Below, in pieces: positions 33,991-45,221 of a stretch of DNA of 64,000 bases (its first letter is position 1; every line of letters begins with the position of its first letter). Origin of the DNA: Marvania coccoides (taxonomy: Eukaryota > Chlorophyta > Trebouxiophyceae > Chlorellales > Chlorellaceae). The DNA lies in the NCBI GenBank assembly GCA_963854735.1, contig OY978104.1, positions 1,116,001 to 1,180,000 on the forward strand, written 5' to 3'. A model generated the notes under the pieces. It had not been told where the DNA came from. It saw only the letters and a list, made by a program, of their open reading frames with translations, and searched no databases. The position numbers and the translations under genes are program-made.

Positions 33991-34810
33991 ATGGGACGCC
34001 ACATAATCGCAGTGATCGGGCTGCTGCTCGCAGTCCTGGGCACCACCGAAGCAACAAAACGATTAACAACCGAAACATTTGAACACCTGACGCAAGCAGC
34101 CACAGGGCAAACCACAGGCGTTTGGCGAGTTTTTATGAAATCAAAACCAGCCCTTTTTGCCTACTACCGCAATGCCGATTCCCATTAATTCCTCTCCCCC
34201 GTCTTTTGCAGGCTAGTTCGGTTCTGCAGCTACGGCTCCCCTTCGTGCCGGCACGCCCAGGACAAGTGGGATGCCCTTGCAGAGCAGCTCCTGGAGGAGC
34301 AGGTCTTTTGCGCCGACGTTGACATGGAAGCAGACGCAGCGGTGGCAGAGCGGTTTGGCATTCGAGAGATTCCTTACTACCTGCTGCTGCGCAACCGCCG
34401 AGCCTACCTCAAGGGCGGTGTAGACGTCAGCGAGCTTGAGTTCTGGGCGCTCGCAGGCTGGAGAAATGAGGTGGGGATGGTGGTGCCGCCGGAGTCCAGC
34501 GGGGGCAGCGTGGAGGCAGCAAAAGCCCTGTCTGCGGCAGTGAACGCCGCTAGGGGATGGATTAAGGGCACCCTGGCTAAAACGCGCTCCCAGGTGTGTA
34601 AATTTGAGGGGAAACAACAACTTTATTTTTTGATGGGTGCTGAATTTTTTATAAAATCCCCCCCCCCCCCCCATGCAGGATTCATCAATCCGACTGCAGG
34701 CGCAGGCGCAGCTGGCGCTCCCCGTGCTGCTGAGCTGCTTGGCTGCGCTGGTGGTGATGCTGCTGCGGGTGAAGCCAGCAGCAAGGCCGGCCAGGGGCAA
34801 GGCGGAGTAG
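33991..34810 (+). CDS. Membrane-anchored thioredoxin-fold protein with SxxC site
   Basis: Exons 33991-34124, 34212-34593 and 34679-34810 encode 215 residues. It has a signal peptide (AVIGLLLAVLGTTEA), a thioredoxin domain (about 25-130) with VWLVRFCSYGSPSCRHAQDKW and a cis-proline in GIREIPYYLLLR, and a C-terminal membrane helix (LPVLLSCLAALVVMLL) with a short basic tail. This is the layout of ER/secretory TMX/PDI-like proteins. The usual CxxC aligns with SPSC, so only the second cysteine remains. Intron 1 has a GC donor (TG|GCGAGT at 34125), which restores the VWLV strand. Intron 2 has a poly-C tract directly before the acceptor. Confidence 0.82.
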
Positions 34811-35116
34811 CGTGGAAGTGGAAGTAAATAATACAACAATATATAACAATAACAAAATATCTCAAAATTCGGTGGTTTCCAAACCGCCATTTTGTTTCGG
34901 CAGCGCGAAGAAGGCCTCCTCCATCCCCTTTGTTTTTTTTTCAACCGAGGGGTCTGTGCACAGACACTCGCTACCTTTGCAGCTCTTTTCGATGTATAAT
35001 TTGATTTATAAAATACATTGTTCATTGCTACCTTTTCAGCGGCGGAGTCCCTCATGGACGTAGCAACTCGAGAGCGGATTTGATAAATCATCGCAAAAGT
35101 GTTTTTGTAACAAAAA

Positions 35117-36610
35117 ATGGTGCACGCTGTGGTGCTGTTGGAAGAGCAGAGGCGCGCACAAAAGCGGTCTGTCACGTTACTCGCCACCTCCATCATCGTG
35201 CTGACCGCGGTGCTGCTGCGATCACAGTCCTTGGGGCCGCCCGTTGTCACCCTTCCAGGCGAAGAAACAGACCCCACCGCCGCCCCACCTACATCCCACA
35301 CCTTCACCAGCACAGCGCAATCTTCGCCCGCTCCCGACGACACCACATGTTTCCAGCAGTTCACCTGGGTGGAGCCAGCGTTGGATGGATTCTTTGAGCC
35401 CTCCCGCGCCTCTGCCAAAGAGTCCAAGCAAAGCAGCGAGGAGTCGATCGAGGCGATGGCGAATATCACGTGGTTGAAGGGGTACCACCCAGGGTACGAC
35501 ATTATGGCGTTGCGATACGATGCCAAGCTCAAGCGATACGCCTTGGACAACTCAACCAGGTGGCGAGCCAACCAACGTGAGTTTTAGTTTTTAGATTTTT
35601 TGCATTTTAAATATACATAAAACGCTGTTTGTATTAAATGAATGTTAAAAACACTGATCATTACGAGTGTAAATAAATATATGTGGATGCATGCAGCGTA
35701 CAAGCAGGAAGGCATTCTGATGCCGCTGCGGGCGGCCATCGAGGCTCACGGCGCGGCACTGGCCGCCAAATTCGAGCGGCGCGACATTCGCTTCGTGGTG
35801 GAGACCGAGGACTTTCCAATGATTTACAAAGACACCGGGTCAAAACTGCCTGCCTTTGCGATGTGCACAGACAGCGAGCACATCGACGTGCCCGTCCCAG
35901 ACTTCACGTTTGGCGGGTACCCCGAGGCGAAGTACGCCAACCCATCTTGGCCCGCCATTTCCGAGCTGCTAGCCACAAAATCGGACATGATTCCGTGGAC
36001 CTCTAGAAAGGACGCGATTTTCCACCGCAGCCACTGGGGGGTCGGCCCGCGCCAGAAAATCATGCCAATGCTGGCGCAGTTGGCGGCCAACGGCAGCGAC
36101 GCACAGATTCTTGGCGCAAAGTTGAATATCAATGACACCGGGTTTTTCGGCTCTAAGCCCGAAAACTTCGTATGGTTGGACGATCAGTGCACCCACAAGG
36201 TGTCCATCCACACCGCAGGGTTTTCCTACTCGGCAGGGCTCAAGTACCGCCTGGCCTGCGGCAGCATGGTGATTTTATTCGATTCTAAATACAAAGAGTT
36301 TTACGAACCCGCTTTGGAGGATGGGAAGCACGTGGTGCGAGTGCCTGCCACCCATGAGGGCGTGGATGAGAGCGAGTTCTTCACCAAATCTGCGCCAAAA
36401 ATCAAGGCGGCGGTGGAGGCGGCGGTGGCGGCAAAAGAGGCGCCGGCGATTGCTAAAGCTGGGCAGCAGTTTGCAGAGGAGCAGTTGAGTTCTGAGGCAT
36501 TGAGTTGCTACTGGTATGGGGCGTTGTTAAGGTACGGCGAGATGTACTTTGGAGGGGAGGTGGGGTCGGCAACAAAAGGAGGGGAGAGCCAGCGGAGAAA
36601 GTTGATATGA
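35117..36610 (+). CDS. GT90 (CAP10-domain) glycosyltransferase
   Basis: Exons 35117-35576 and 35697-36610 encode 457 residues. It is a type II membrane protein with an anchor at about 18-36 (SVTLLATSIIVLTAVLL) and a Ser/Thr/Pro-rich stem. The CAP10 domain shows RFVVETEDFPM, FTFGGYPEAKYANPSWP, IPWTSRKDAIFHRSHWG, LDDQCTHKVSIHTAGFSYSAGLKYRLACGSMVI and EFYEPALEDGKHVV, the conserved GT90 series. The donor sugar is probably UDP-xylose or UDP-glucose by family, but not determinable here. The C-terminus is Ala/Lys-rich. Confidence 0.9.
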
Positions 36611-37175
36611 GCGCAGCGGAGATTATCATTTATCTATTTATTTATTTGGAGTGTACATTATATGCTGTATAAAAAGTGTTACACGCTGAAGTAAGGTAGG
36701 GTCACACGTTGCATATAAAATGTAAAAAATCAATGAGGAAAAAATTTGGTAGAAAAAGAAAGGAGACGCTGCTAAAGGCTAAAGAAAAAATTATATACTG
36801 ATGTATGGAAATACCAACGCAAAGAATGAATGAAATTATTTTAGTTCGATGGAAAAGAGGGCTGCTATAACACCGACGGACGGAATGAAAGAAGAGGACC
36901 CACAGAGGAATTTCTTTTCAAGGAAGGAAAGAAACATTTGACGTGACGGCAAGCGTCCAGAAGAAGGAGGGGAAGAACGAATTCTTTTTGCCAAACAAAA
37001 CAAACATTCTTGTAAGGTGGGGGACAGCTCTTGAAAGCCGTGAAAGAATTGATTTCTTCGGCAACTTTTCCAAAAAAATGCTGCGCAAAACAATGAAAAG
37101 CGGAAGGAGGGTAAAAAAAAAAGAATAGGGGTAAAAATACATTCGTTTGTGAGACAAGGAGGTCAGTATTGGAAA
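36611..37175. other. Intergenic region between convergent genes
   Basis: 565 bp of AT-rich 3' flank between GT90 and the carrier gene. It is purine-rich on the plus strand, with no coding or RNA signal. Confidence 0.45.
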
Positions 37176-38521
37176 TTAAGCCAGCGCAGGCGTGAAGGCT
37201 GGCGTTAAAACAGCCACCGGCTCTGCTGCTGCTGGTGTGGCCGCTGTAGGAAGCGCTCCTTCTTCTGGCCTCTCCACGTCAAATTTCTCCTCCAGCAGCC
37301 TCCGTGTTGCTTGCACTGATGCCCAATACACGATACCGGCCGGCACCGTTTGCAGCAGCCGCGGCACAACGCCAGCAAACAGCGCCTGCGGGCCACGACC
37401 AGCCACCACGATGTCGGTCGCCGTAAGGAAGAACGCTCGCAAGCTGCCGCCGCCAGCAGAGGTGGCGGTCGCTGCACCCAAGCTCATTCTAGTGAAAATC
37501 ACGTCAAAGGGCATAGAAACAACGGCAGCTGCGGCCCCTGAGGCGGCGCCCACCACCATGTCGCGCGTGCTGGGTGACAGCGAGCTCAGCGCGCTCAGCG
37601 CAGGGGGGCACTTTGTTGAAGCGTCGGCCGAATTCAACGTGTCTGAAATCTGGCTGAACGTGAAGAGCTCAGCCACGTCGTGAGGGATGGCTTTGAGGAG
37701 GTAGGGCAAAAAGGAGGCGTACAGCGGCGCAATGCCCTGCGCAGCCACCAAGCTGGCCATGCTCTGCAGCAGCGAACCAGAGGGGATGGCGCCGGCCTGC
37801 GCCCGCACTTTGAACGCCTCAATGGGGGCTTCGATGAGGGATCCCACGATCGAGGCAGCAGCTCCAGCGGCGGAGGCCACCACGGGGGAGCTCTCGGCGT
37901 CGGCGGCGCCCGGTGAGCTGCAACGGGCCAGCGAGGTTCCCGCCCTCTTGGCAGCGTAGAAAGTGAGCAGGTAGAGGCTGCCGATGGCTGCTGCACCCAG
38001 TGCCGCGCTGCCCATGCCCGCGTATAGCGCGCGCGCCGCGCAGTGCGGCCCCATTGCCATCAGTTCGGAGAGGACTTGAGAGGCGGGGACGCAGCGAGCC
38101 TGAATCTGAACCTTGACGGTGTCCAGCGGGTAGAGCGCCACCAGGCCGGCCACCTCGCCGCACGCGCCGCAAATTGCGTCCACCACGCAGTGATTCAACC
38201 TTGGCCTGCGCAAGAAGCAAAGTTTTGAGTGAGTGTTGGTTTGATTGAAAGAAGAATTGAGAATGCCCGCGAGCAAGGGATTGAACACCGGCCGCGAACA
38301 GCTGCGATTGAATCAAATGACAATTCTCACCTGCTGGCGGGCAATGTGCTGCGAGGTTGTCTCAATCGCGAGTGTAAGAGGTTGCCGCCAGCAATTCCGA
38401 CTCCAGCCACAGTCAGGCCAGCTGCTAATTGGGAGGCGAACAGTGCATTGCGAGCATTGATGCTGCTGCTCACATTTCCGACCCGCCCTGTGCTGGACGA
38501 GGGTGGCAAAGCGAGCACCAT
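37176..38521 (-). CDS. Mitochondrial carrier family (SLC25) protein
   Basis: Exons 38521-38331 and 38205-37176 encode 406 residues. Three repeats each carry the carrier signature or a variant: LYPLDTVKVQIQ, IEAPIEAFKVRAQ and VSMPFDVIFTRMS. Glycine-rich helix starts (GACGEVAGLVA, GAAASIVGSLI, GAASGAAAAVV) fit the fold. The first ATG in frame (38521) was chosen. An N-terminal extension of about 70 residues, Ser/Arg-rich, may target to mitochondria or plastid. The second signature has Glu for Asp and the third lacks the Lys, so it is a divergent subfamily. Substrate unknown; the layout is reminiscent of S-adenosylmethionine-type carriers, but that is a guess. Confidence 0.85.
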
Positions 38522-39274
38522 TTTCAATTTTAGTAATTTGTGTTCTTTTGCAAGTTTTACAGCCGCGCCAACGGAGAGCAGGCCGGCTAAAAATATAACA
38601 TCTCGTTCATGAGCTCTTTCTCTCAATGCGCAGAAAATGTGCCAATTAAATTTTGAGTGGGCGTTTGTGGGAGAAATTTTTTCATGCTAAGCATGAATTC
38701 ATGAACTGGCCAAACTGTGCCGCCAGCTTTTCGTCTCCGCTCCTGACTTCTTCCGCGAGGTAAACAAATCCGCCAGCGGAGGTCGCCACTATGCAAATAC
38801 AGGGCTGCCTTTATACACGTGAGCTTGCCAATAAGCTGCATTTGGCTCTTCGCCGTTTACCGTACTCTCGCTAACAGGAAATTCAGTTTGATCGTTTTCA
38901 CACATTGGTAATAATACATGAAAGTAGTTCAGTAGTATTTTGTTTAGAAAAGAAAAATCAAGGAATGGAAACGCAGCCTTCAGAATCAACGAAGGAGAGG
39001 GGAAAAAACGGTATGGAAAGAAGATAGTCGGAAGGCGCTGCTGATTCGTTCCAAACGCATGCATCTACAGCACAGCCTCTCTTTAAAAAAAAATCATAAC
39101 CATCTCCAGGGAGAGGGGGGGAGAGAGACCGAGAGAGAAGAGAAAAATCGGAAAGACGGGGCCACACGTCACTTCCTTGGGGGCCATATAAAAATCAAAA
39201 CTCTGCAGCAAAATCAAACAAAACAAACGCACGCAGTGCTCTCTCCAGTACTGCAATGCCTAGTACTGCTCTGT
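38522..39274. other. Intergenic region
   Basis: 753 bp between the carrier start and the FtsH stop, both on the minus strand. No recognisable gene. It has an aagcatgaattcatgaa palindromic patch near 38690 and a gagaga-rich stretch near 39110. Confidence 0.4.
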
Positions 39275-41554
39275 TTATGCGGTGCGGTAGGGGATGGTCA
39301 TTCCTGGCTCATCGTCCTTCAAGTACTGCTGAGACTGCGCCTCCACCAGCAGCGCCTGCAGGTCCTCGCCGTCGATCTGCTCCCGCTCCAGCAGCAGCGC
39401 CGCGCAGGCGTGCAGCACGTCGATGTTCGACTGCACCAGGTCCTTAGCGCGGCGGTACGCCTGCTCCACGATGCTCTTCACCTCGGAGTCGATGGTATCA
39501 GCGGTGGCGCCCGAGCAGTCCGCGGGCTGCGCCATCTGCGCGCCCAGGAATGAGCCGCCGCCGCTGTTGCTCCACGCCACCTGGCCCAGCTTCTTGGAGA
39601 AGCCCATCTGCGATACCATCATGCGCGCCACGCGGGACACCTGCTGGAAGTCTCCAGACGCGCCGGTGGTGACGTCATCAGGGCCGAAAATAATCTCCTC
39701 AGCCACACGGCCGCCCAGGGCCACCGCCATCTGGTTCTCCAGGTAGGTGCGCGAGTAGAGGCCGCTCTCAAGGCGCTCCTCCGAGGGGGCGAAGAAGGTG
39801 AGGCCGCCGGCGGCGCCGCGGGGCACGATGGAGATCTTGGTGACGGGGTCGTACTCGGGCATGAGCGCGCCCACCAGCGCGTGGCCAGCCTCGTGGTAGG
39901 CCACTAGGCGGCGCTTCTTGTCCGACATCACAGCTCCCTTCTTCTCGGGACCGGCGATGATGCGCTCCAGCGCGTCCGCGATCTCGTCCTTGCTGATCTC
40001 CTTCAGGTCGCGGCGGGCGGCCAAGATGGCGGCCTCGTTCATGAGGTTGGCCAGGTCGGCGCCGGTGAAGCCGGGCGTGCGGCGGGCAATCTTCTCGAAA
40101 TCGACGTCCTTGCCGATGGACTTTCCGCGGGAGTGCACCTTGAGGATGCTCACGCGGCCCTGCACGTCGGGGCGGTCCACGGTGACCTGGCGATCAAAGC
40201 GCCCGGGGCGGAGGAGGGCCGAGTCCAGCACGTCAGGCCTGTTGGTGGCTGCCAGCACGATGACGCCGGTATTACCCTCGAATCCGTCCATCTCCGTGAG
40301 CAGCTGGTTGATGGTCTGCTCGCGCTCGTCGTTGCCGCCGCCCATGCCAGCGCCACGCTGGCGGCCCACGGCGTCGATCTCATCGATGAAGATGATGCAG
40401 GGGGCCTTGGCCTTGGCCTTCTCGAACAGGTCGCGCACGCGGGAGGCACCCACGCCCACAAACAGCTCCACGAACTCGGAGGCGGCGCAGGAGAAGAAGG
40501 GCGTGCCCGCCTCGCCAGCCACCGCCTTTGCCAGCAGCGTCTTTCCGGTTCCGGGGGGGCCCACCAGCAGCGCACCCTTGGGGATCTTTGCGCCCAGGCG
40601 GGTGTACTTGTCGGGGTTCTTCAGGAAGTCCACCAGCTCCTGTAGCTCCAGCTTGGCCCCGTCGCAGCCGGCCACCTCGGCAAAGGTCACTCCCGTCTCG
40701 GGAATCTCCTGGAACTTGGACTTAGAGCGGCCAAAGTCCATGGGGCCGCCCATGCCGCCCATGGGGCCGCCGCCACCAGAGCCGTCTCCCGCGCGGCGGA
40801 AGAGCAGGAAGAGGCCGGCAAAGGCAATGAGCGGGAACAGAAGGTTGCCCAGCAGCGCCACGTAGTTGCCCTGCTGCTCGCCCTCGGACACGGAGATGTC
40901 GACGCCGGCGCGCGCCAGGATGTCCACCAGCTCGGGGTCGTTGGGGAGCACCACCAGGGCGCGGCGACCGTCAACGGCAGTCAGCTGCAGCTGCGAGCCG
41001 TCCTTGGAGAAGCGCACGCGCTCGATCTTGCCAGTCTTGACGGCGTTGATGAACTCGGAGTAGCGCCACTGGGTGCCCTCGGGGAGGCCGTCGGCGGGGG
41101 TGGAGGCGGCGACGGCGGGGGCAGAGGCCAGCGAGGCGCCGGGGAACTCGAGAGAGGCGGGGCGCTCCGCGGTGGTGGTGGTGGTAGTGGGGGCGGCGGG
41201 GGGGGGCAGGAAATCGGCGGCCAGGGCGGGGGACGCGGAGCTGGCGAGGAGACCCACCATAGCTGCCAGAGATGCTCCAGAGAGGGAGTTCTGCGATTGA
41301 AAAGAGACCGGGGGGGGGGGGGGGGGGGGGGCGGAGTGAGAAGATATGGGCAGAGGGAGGTGATTTACTGGTGGGATTGGCAGGAAACGCGAGGCATTGT
41401 CGCGTGTGGTGCGCTCTTGATCCGTCTCTGCCCACCCACTCACCTTTTGCAGCTGGGCGTTCACCACCAGGCGGCGGAGCGAGCGCTTAGGCACCACGGC
41501 CACGAATGGCCGCAGGCCGGAGCCAACGGACCCCAAGCGAGGTGCGGTCAGCAT
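39275..41554 (-). CDS. FTSH: Thylakoid FtsH metalloprotease (FtsH2-like)
   Basis: Membrane AAA+ zinc protease that degrades damaged photosystem II D1. Exons 41554-41444 and 41290-39275 encode 708 residues. A plastid transit peptide and a second hydrophobic lumen-targeting stretch ([19 protein letters not shown]) precede a lumenal segment, a membrane helix ([19 protein letters not shown]), Walker A GPPGTGKT, Walker [10 protein letters not shown], the second region of homology ([19 protein letters not shown]) and the zinc site HEAGH. All catalytic elements are present. The intron (153 bp, 3n, no stop) contains a 22-nt poly-C tract on the coding strand. The close match around the AAA module favours the VAR2/FtsH2 type, but FtsH8 is equivalent. 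Confidence 0.95.
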   Translation of the reverse strand: MLTAPRLGSVGSGLRPFVAVVPKRSLRRLVVNAQLQKVSGWAETDQERTTRDNASRFLPIPPVNHLPLPISSHSAPPPPPPPVSFQSQNSLSGASLAAMVGLLASSASPALAADFLPPPAAPTTTTTTAERPASLEFPGASLASAPAVAASTPADGLPEGTQWRYSEFINAVKTGKIERVRFSKDGSQLQLTAVDGRRALVVLPNDPELVDILARAGVDISVSEGEQQGNYVALLGNLLFPLIAFAGLFLLFRRAGDGSGGGGPMGGMGGPMDFGRSKSKFQEIPETGVTFAEVAGCDGAKLELQELVDFLKNPDKYTRLGAKIPKGALLVGPPGTGKTLLAKAVAGEAGTPFFSCAASEFVELFVGVGASRVRDLFEKAKAKAPCIIFIDEIDAVGRQRGAGMGGGNDEREQTINQLLTEMDGFEGNTGVIVLAATNRPDVLDSALLRPGRFDRQVTVDRPDVQGRVSILKVHSRGKSIGKDVDFEKIARRTPGFTGADLANLMNEAAILAARRDLKEISKDEIADALERIIAGPEKKGAVMSDKKRRLVAYHEAGHALVGALMPEYDPVTKISIVPRGAAGGLTFFAPSEERLESGLYSRTYLENQMAVALGGRVAEEIIFGPDDVTTGASGDFQQVSRVARMMVSQMGFSKKLGQVAWSNSGGGSFLGAQMAQPADCSGATADTIDSEVKSIVEQAYRRAKDLVQSNIDVLHACAALLLEREQIDGEDLQALLVEAQSQQYLKDDEPGMTIPYRTA
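41310..41331. repeat. Poly-G/C homopolymer in FtsH intron
   Basis: 22 consecutive G on the plus strand, read as poly-C 20-41 nt upstream of the FtsH 3' splice site. Confidence 0.85.
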
Positions 41555-42095
41555 AATTCCTTGATTATTTGTGGGTGATTGATTTCCGAGTTCGCGACAG
41601 AGAGATCGCGGGGGGTGGGAGGTTGATCACTTGTTTGCGGATCAAACAGAGCAGTCTCCCGAAATATGAATTGAAATGGGAAAATTGGTCGAGGCACTCT
41701 CTTCTTCCTCCACACCCTCCTGGTTCCTGTGGCTTGGAGAGGCCCACAGCAGGCAGCCTCATTTCACTTCATGCTGAGGTCCCCACCGCATGAAATTTGA
41801 CACTGGTGCTGGAGGGATATGCTGGGGCTCATCACCAGGCTCAGGCACAGAAACAGAAAGGAGGCAGAGCGGCCGTTCTGTGGTGGCGGGGGCTGCTCTT
41901 GAGAGACAACTTAACCTGTGGTACTTGGTTTCTTAGGCGTGCATCTGAAGCCCTTTCGTTATCACCCCGATAAGCACAACAATGCTATGTGATCTCATCC
42001 TCACTCGTCCTTCATCTCAGTTCACTTTCTTTTCGTCTTCTACAGGCCGCCAATATTTCATTCAACCAAAACATCGTTAATCTTATTTCTCCCAA
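41555..42095. other. Intergenic region
   Basis: 541 bp between FtsH 5' and WDR12 3' ends. It presumably contains the FtsH promoter; no gene recognised. Confidence 0.4.
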
Positions 42096-43581
42096 TCACA
42101 ACTCTACCACAGCGGTTCGCAGCACGCAGTCTGCGCCTCCCGTCGCCACCCCGCCACCCACCCAGCAGCAGCTCAGCAGCTTGTCGCCCGCCGCATCCAG
42201 CGTGTGAAGCGGCACCGCCGCGCGCAAATCCCACAGCTTGGCGGTCCTATCGTGCGACACCGACAGCAGGTGGTGCTCAGACTCGGGATGCCACGTCAGC
42301 GCGGTGATCCAGTCGCTGTGAGACGCCAGCCCCGCCACCGCCAAATTTTCACCGCTCTGCTGCCGCCGATCCCACACGCGCAGCGTCTTCTCGGGGCCCC
42401 CAAACGCCACCACGGCCGCGCCCCCTCCAGGGCCCGCCGTCACGCAGTGTACTGCCTTGTTGTGCGCAAAACTATCCACCACAGTCAATACTTCAGGGTC
42501 CCAAACCCGTACCTCATGGTCCCATGATCCAGTAATGATTACGTCATCGGTGGGCCACGTCACCGCTGCCACGCACTGTCCGTGCCCGCTCAGCGCCCCC
42601 AGGGGCTCTTCCTCGTGAGCGCCAGTGGGCACGCTTGCTCCCGCGGTGAGACCCGTCCGCCGCTTCTTGCTCTTCCGTTTCTGGGTGTCAGCATCGCCCT
42701 CTTCCGCTGCCGCTTCCACCGCTGCAGCCAGCGCCTCCCCTCCCCGCCACATCAGCGTTTGTCCGTCCCACCCAGAGGTGGCGCAGCGATCTCCGCCAGG
42801 GCTCGCTGCAGCGCCCGTCACCGCAGCGGTGTGGCCCTTGAGCACCGCCAGCAGCTCTGGGGGGGCAGAGGCCCCCGCAGGCCACCGCCATACCCGCCCC
42901 ACGCAGTCATCCCCCGCAGTGAGCAGCTGCGAAGCAGCCGCTCCGCCGACGCCGACTGCAGCCTTCACTGGGCCCTTGTGGGCGGCAAACGTGCCTGCGG
43001 AGGCGCTGGCATCGTCCTTCCACAGCCGCACTACGCCGTCGTAGCACCCAGCTGCCAGCAGAGAGGTGTGCTTGGGGAGAGAGAGCACAGCGAGCGCACT
43101 GATCCAGTCGTCGTGGGGGTGCTGCTCTTTCGGGGTGGGAGGGAGCACCGCGGGGACGTACTCGACCTCGAGCACGGTTTCTGCCGACAGCGCGTGGGCG
43201 GAGAGGTGCTGGTGCAGGGAGAGGCGCAGGAGGGTGTCGCGAATGAGAAAGTCGAAGGGCCGGGCGGGATCCAGCGCCAGCAGGTGGTTGATGATTTGGG
43301 ACAGCCCATAGCGAGTCAGGTTGCCGGGAACAGTCTGCAAATTGTTGTGAAAAGGATAAATTTTAGAGAATCAAGATGGGTAAATGTGCTATTTTTCCAA
43401 CGCATGCATATGCTTTTAGTAAATAAAAGTGTGACATATACAGATATAAAACCGATGCACACACCACTGGGGTCTCAGGCACACGCAGCTCCGCAGGCAA
43501 CTTTGTTGTAAATTTAATTGAAATTTGCACTTCGCTCTCACGGGGCGCCGCTCCCTCTGCGGAAGCCATTTCTACTGCCAT
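42096..43581 (-). CDS. WDR12: Ribosome biogenesis protein WDR12/YTM1
   Basis: PeBoW-complex subunit for 60S assembly; its NLE domain is pulled by the Midasin/Rea1 ATPase. Exons 43581-43465 and 43334-42096 encode 451 residues. The N-terminal NLE domain (VQISIKFTTKLP, VPGNLTRYGLSQIINHLL, FDFLIRDTLLR, LEVEYVPA) is followed by HDDWISAL and seven WD repeats (DGVVRLW, DCVGRVWRW, WDGQTLMW, WDHEVRVWD, KTLRVWDRR, DRTAKLWDLR). A basic insert (QKRKSKKRR) sits between repeats as in other WDR12 proteins. The Met at 43581 and one four codons later are both possible. Confidence 0.93.
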
Positions 43582-43804
43582 TTTGATTTACTATTGAAAT
43601 AAATAAAAAAAGTGGCACCGATTGTAAGCGGAGATGCAGTTCTCTTAACATTTCGAAGGAAAATGATGGAGGCTCTTCTCTTTTCGGCAATCGCTTTATT
43701 ATAGGTGTGGTATTTTGTCAATAACGCATGCAGACGTGCACTGACCATCTTGGTTCTTCTCAAAACAAACTGAAAAGTTTTCAAATCAAACCTTGCTTTT
43801 CCCC
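43582..43804. promoter_or_regulatory. Divergent promoter, WDR12 / YbaK-domain gene
   Basis: 223 bp of AT-rich sequence between divergent start codons. Confidence 0.45.
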
Positions 43805-44910
43805 ATGGCTGACAAACTGGCCGCGAATTTCGGCTCCTCCCTGACCTTGGGAACCCAGGACAATGCCATCGCCCACCTGGAGCAGCGCCAGCTGAGCATC
43901 TTGAAGCGCATCGAGCAGCTGGAGCGTCGCCTTCTCCAGCCAAGCGCCGCCGCAGTTGCTACTGCGAGCCCTGAACAGCTGCTGGAGCAGCGGCAGCATG
44001 AGCTACTGCGCCGCATTGAGGAGGTGGAGGCCCGCCTGCAGGGCGTGAGCATTAGCCAGGAAAAGGCAGCTGCTTCGACACCTCAGCCTTCTCTTTCTGT
44101 TGCTAGCCCCGTGCAGCTGAAGCTGGCTGCGGAGCTGCAGGAGCGGGGCGTGCCTGCTCGCTTTGTGCGCGCCCCTCCAGATTACTACGACCGCCCGTTG
44201 GAGTTCAGGCAGCAAATTGTGGGGGCTGCCAGCATCGACCATTTGGTAAGACGCACAGTATTTCAGTACTTCTCCATGCTGTTTTTGTTTCTATTATTGA
44301 ATTAAAATGCCATGCATTCCGAACCAACTGTGATATTTTCGCTGTCGGGTGTGCAGTGCAAGTCTATAGTGATGGAGAACACGAGGGTTGAAGCAGAGGA
44401 GCCAGGAGTGGCCAAATACTGGCTCGTCGTCGTGCAGTACAGCGCACGGCTGCACAGTGACAGGCTCAGAAATTTTGTGCACGCTGCGCACGGTGGAAAG
44501 CTGGCCAAAAGGTAGGGAGAGAGGGAAAATTTGTATTGTTTTGCCATTATTTTATACTTTATTTTATATTTTCGTTCCGTTCCATTCCTGCGTGTCTCAG
44601 TGCAAAGCGGTCCCGTTTTTTCTCTCTCTTAATTTCTTTCTTTTCTCCCATTTATGCGTGCAGTCGCATCAACATGCGGCTGTGTCCTGAGGACGTCTCC
44701 GACCGCCTCACCGGCTTCCAGCACAACGGGGTGTCCCCCATTGGCATCGCCACCCGACTGCCCATCATCATGAGCCACCGCATCGCCGCCCTGCAGCCCG
44801 ATGAGTTTTGGCTGGGAGCAGGGGAGGTGGATCTCAAAGTGGGGATGGCTGCTGCAGACTTCGTCAGGGCGTACGAGCCCAACGTCGTGGAATGCACGTA
44901 CGAGAGCTGA
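43805..44910 (+). CDS. YbaK/ProX-type aminoacyl-tRNA deacylase domain protein
   Basis: Exons 43805-44245, 44357-44511 and 44664-44910 encode 280 residues. The C-terminal 170 residues look like the YbaK editing fold: VGAASIDHLCKSIVMEN, WLVVVQYSARLHSDRLRNFV, DVSDRLTGFQHNGVSPIGI, FWLGAGEVDLKVGM. This family hydrolyses mischarged tRNA(Pro) and related species. The N-terminal 90 residues hold two copies of a coiled-coil unit (LEQRQLSILKRIEQLERRL and LEQRQHELLRRIEEVEARL), which bacterial YbaK lacks. No targeting peptide is seen, so it is probably cytosolic. Catalytic competence cannot be judged by eye. Confidence 0.82.
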
Positions 44911-45221
44911 CGTCAAATATTGTTTATTTATGGCGTTTTTGGAACAGTGTTTTTTGAACAATAATGTTGAGGGGGCGGCAGCGCCACCGTCTGGCCCAAA
45001 AATTGTTACTTGGTGCATGAAACCGCGAAGGCAGCTGCTCCCCCGGCGGCTGATGATTCATATGCGATGTATAAAAGTTGGCAAATGGCATGAACTTTTA
45101 AACAGGCTTCAAATTAAGGATACTTCCCGAACTGTCCAGAAACGAATTCGGAAAAGCAGGACTCACGCTTCGTTTTGCATTCATTTATCAATTTCAATTT
45201 TGTAAGGAAAAACTGGTCAAG

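Noticed and set aside
39918..40865. Long plus-strand open frame of 315 codons opposite FtsH
   Set aside because: It is the antisense of the conserved FtsH AAA and protease exons; GC-rich codon bias creates the open frame.
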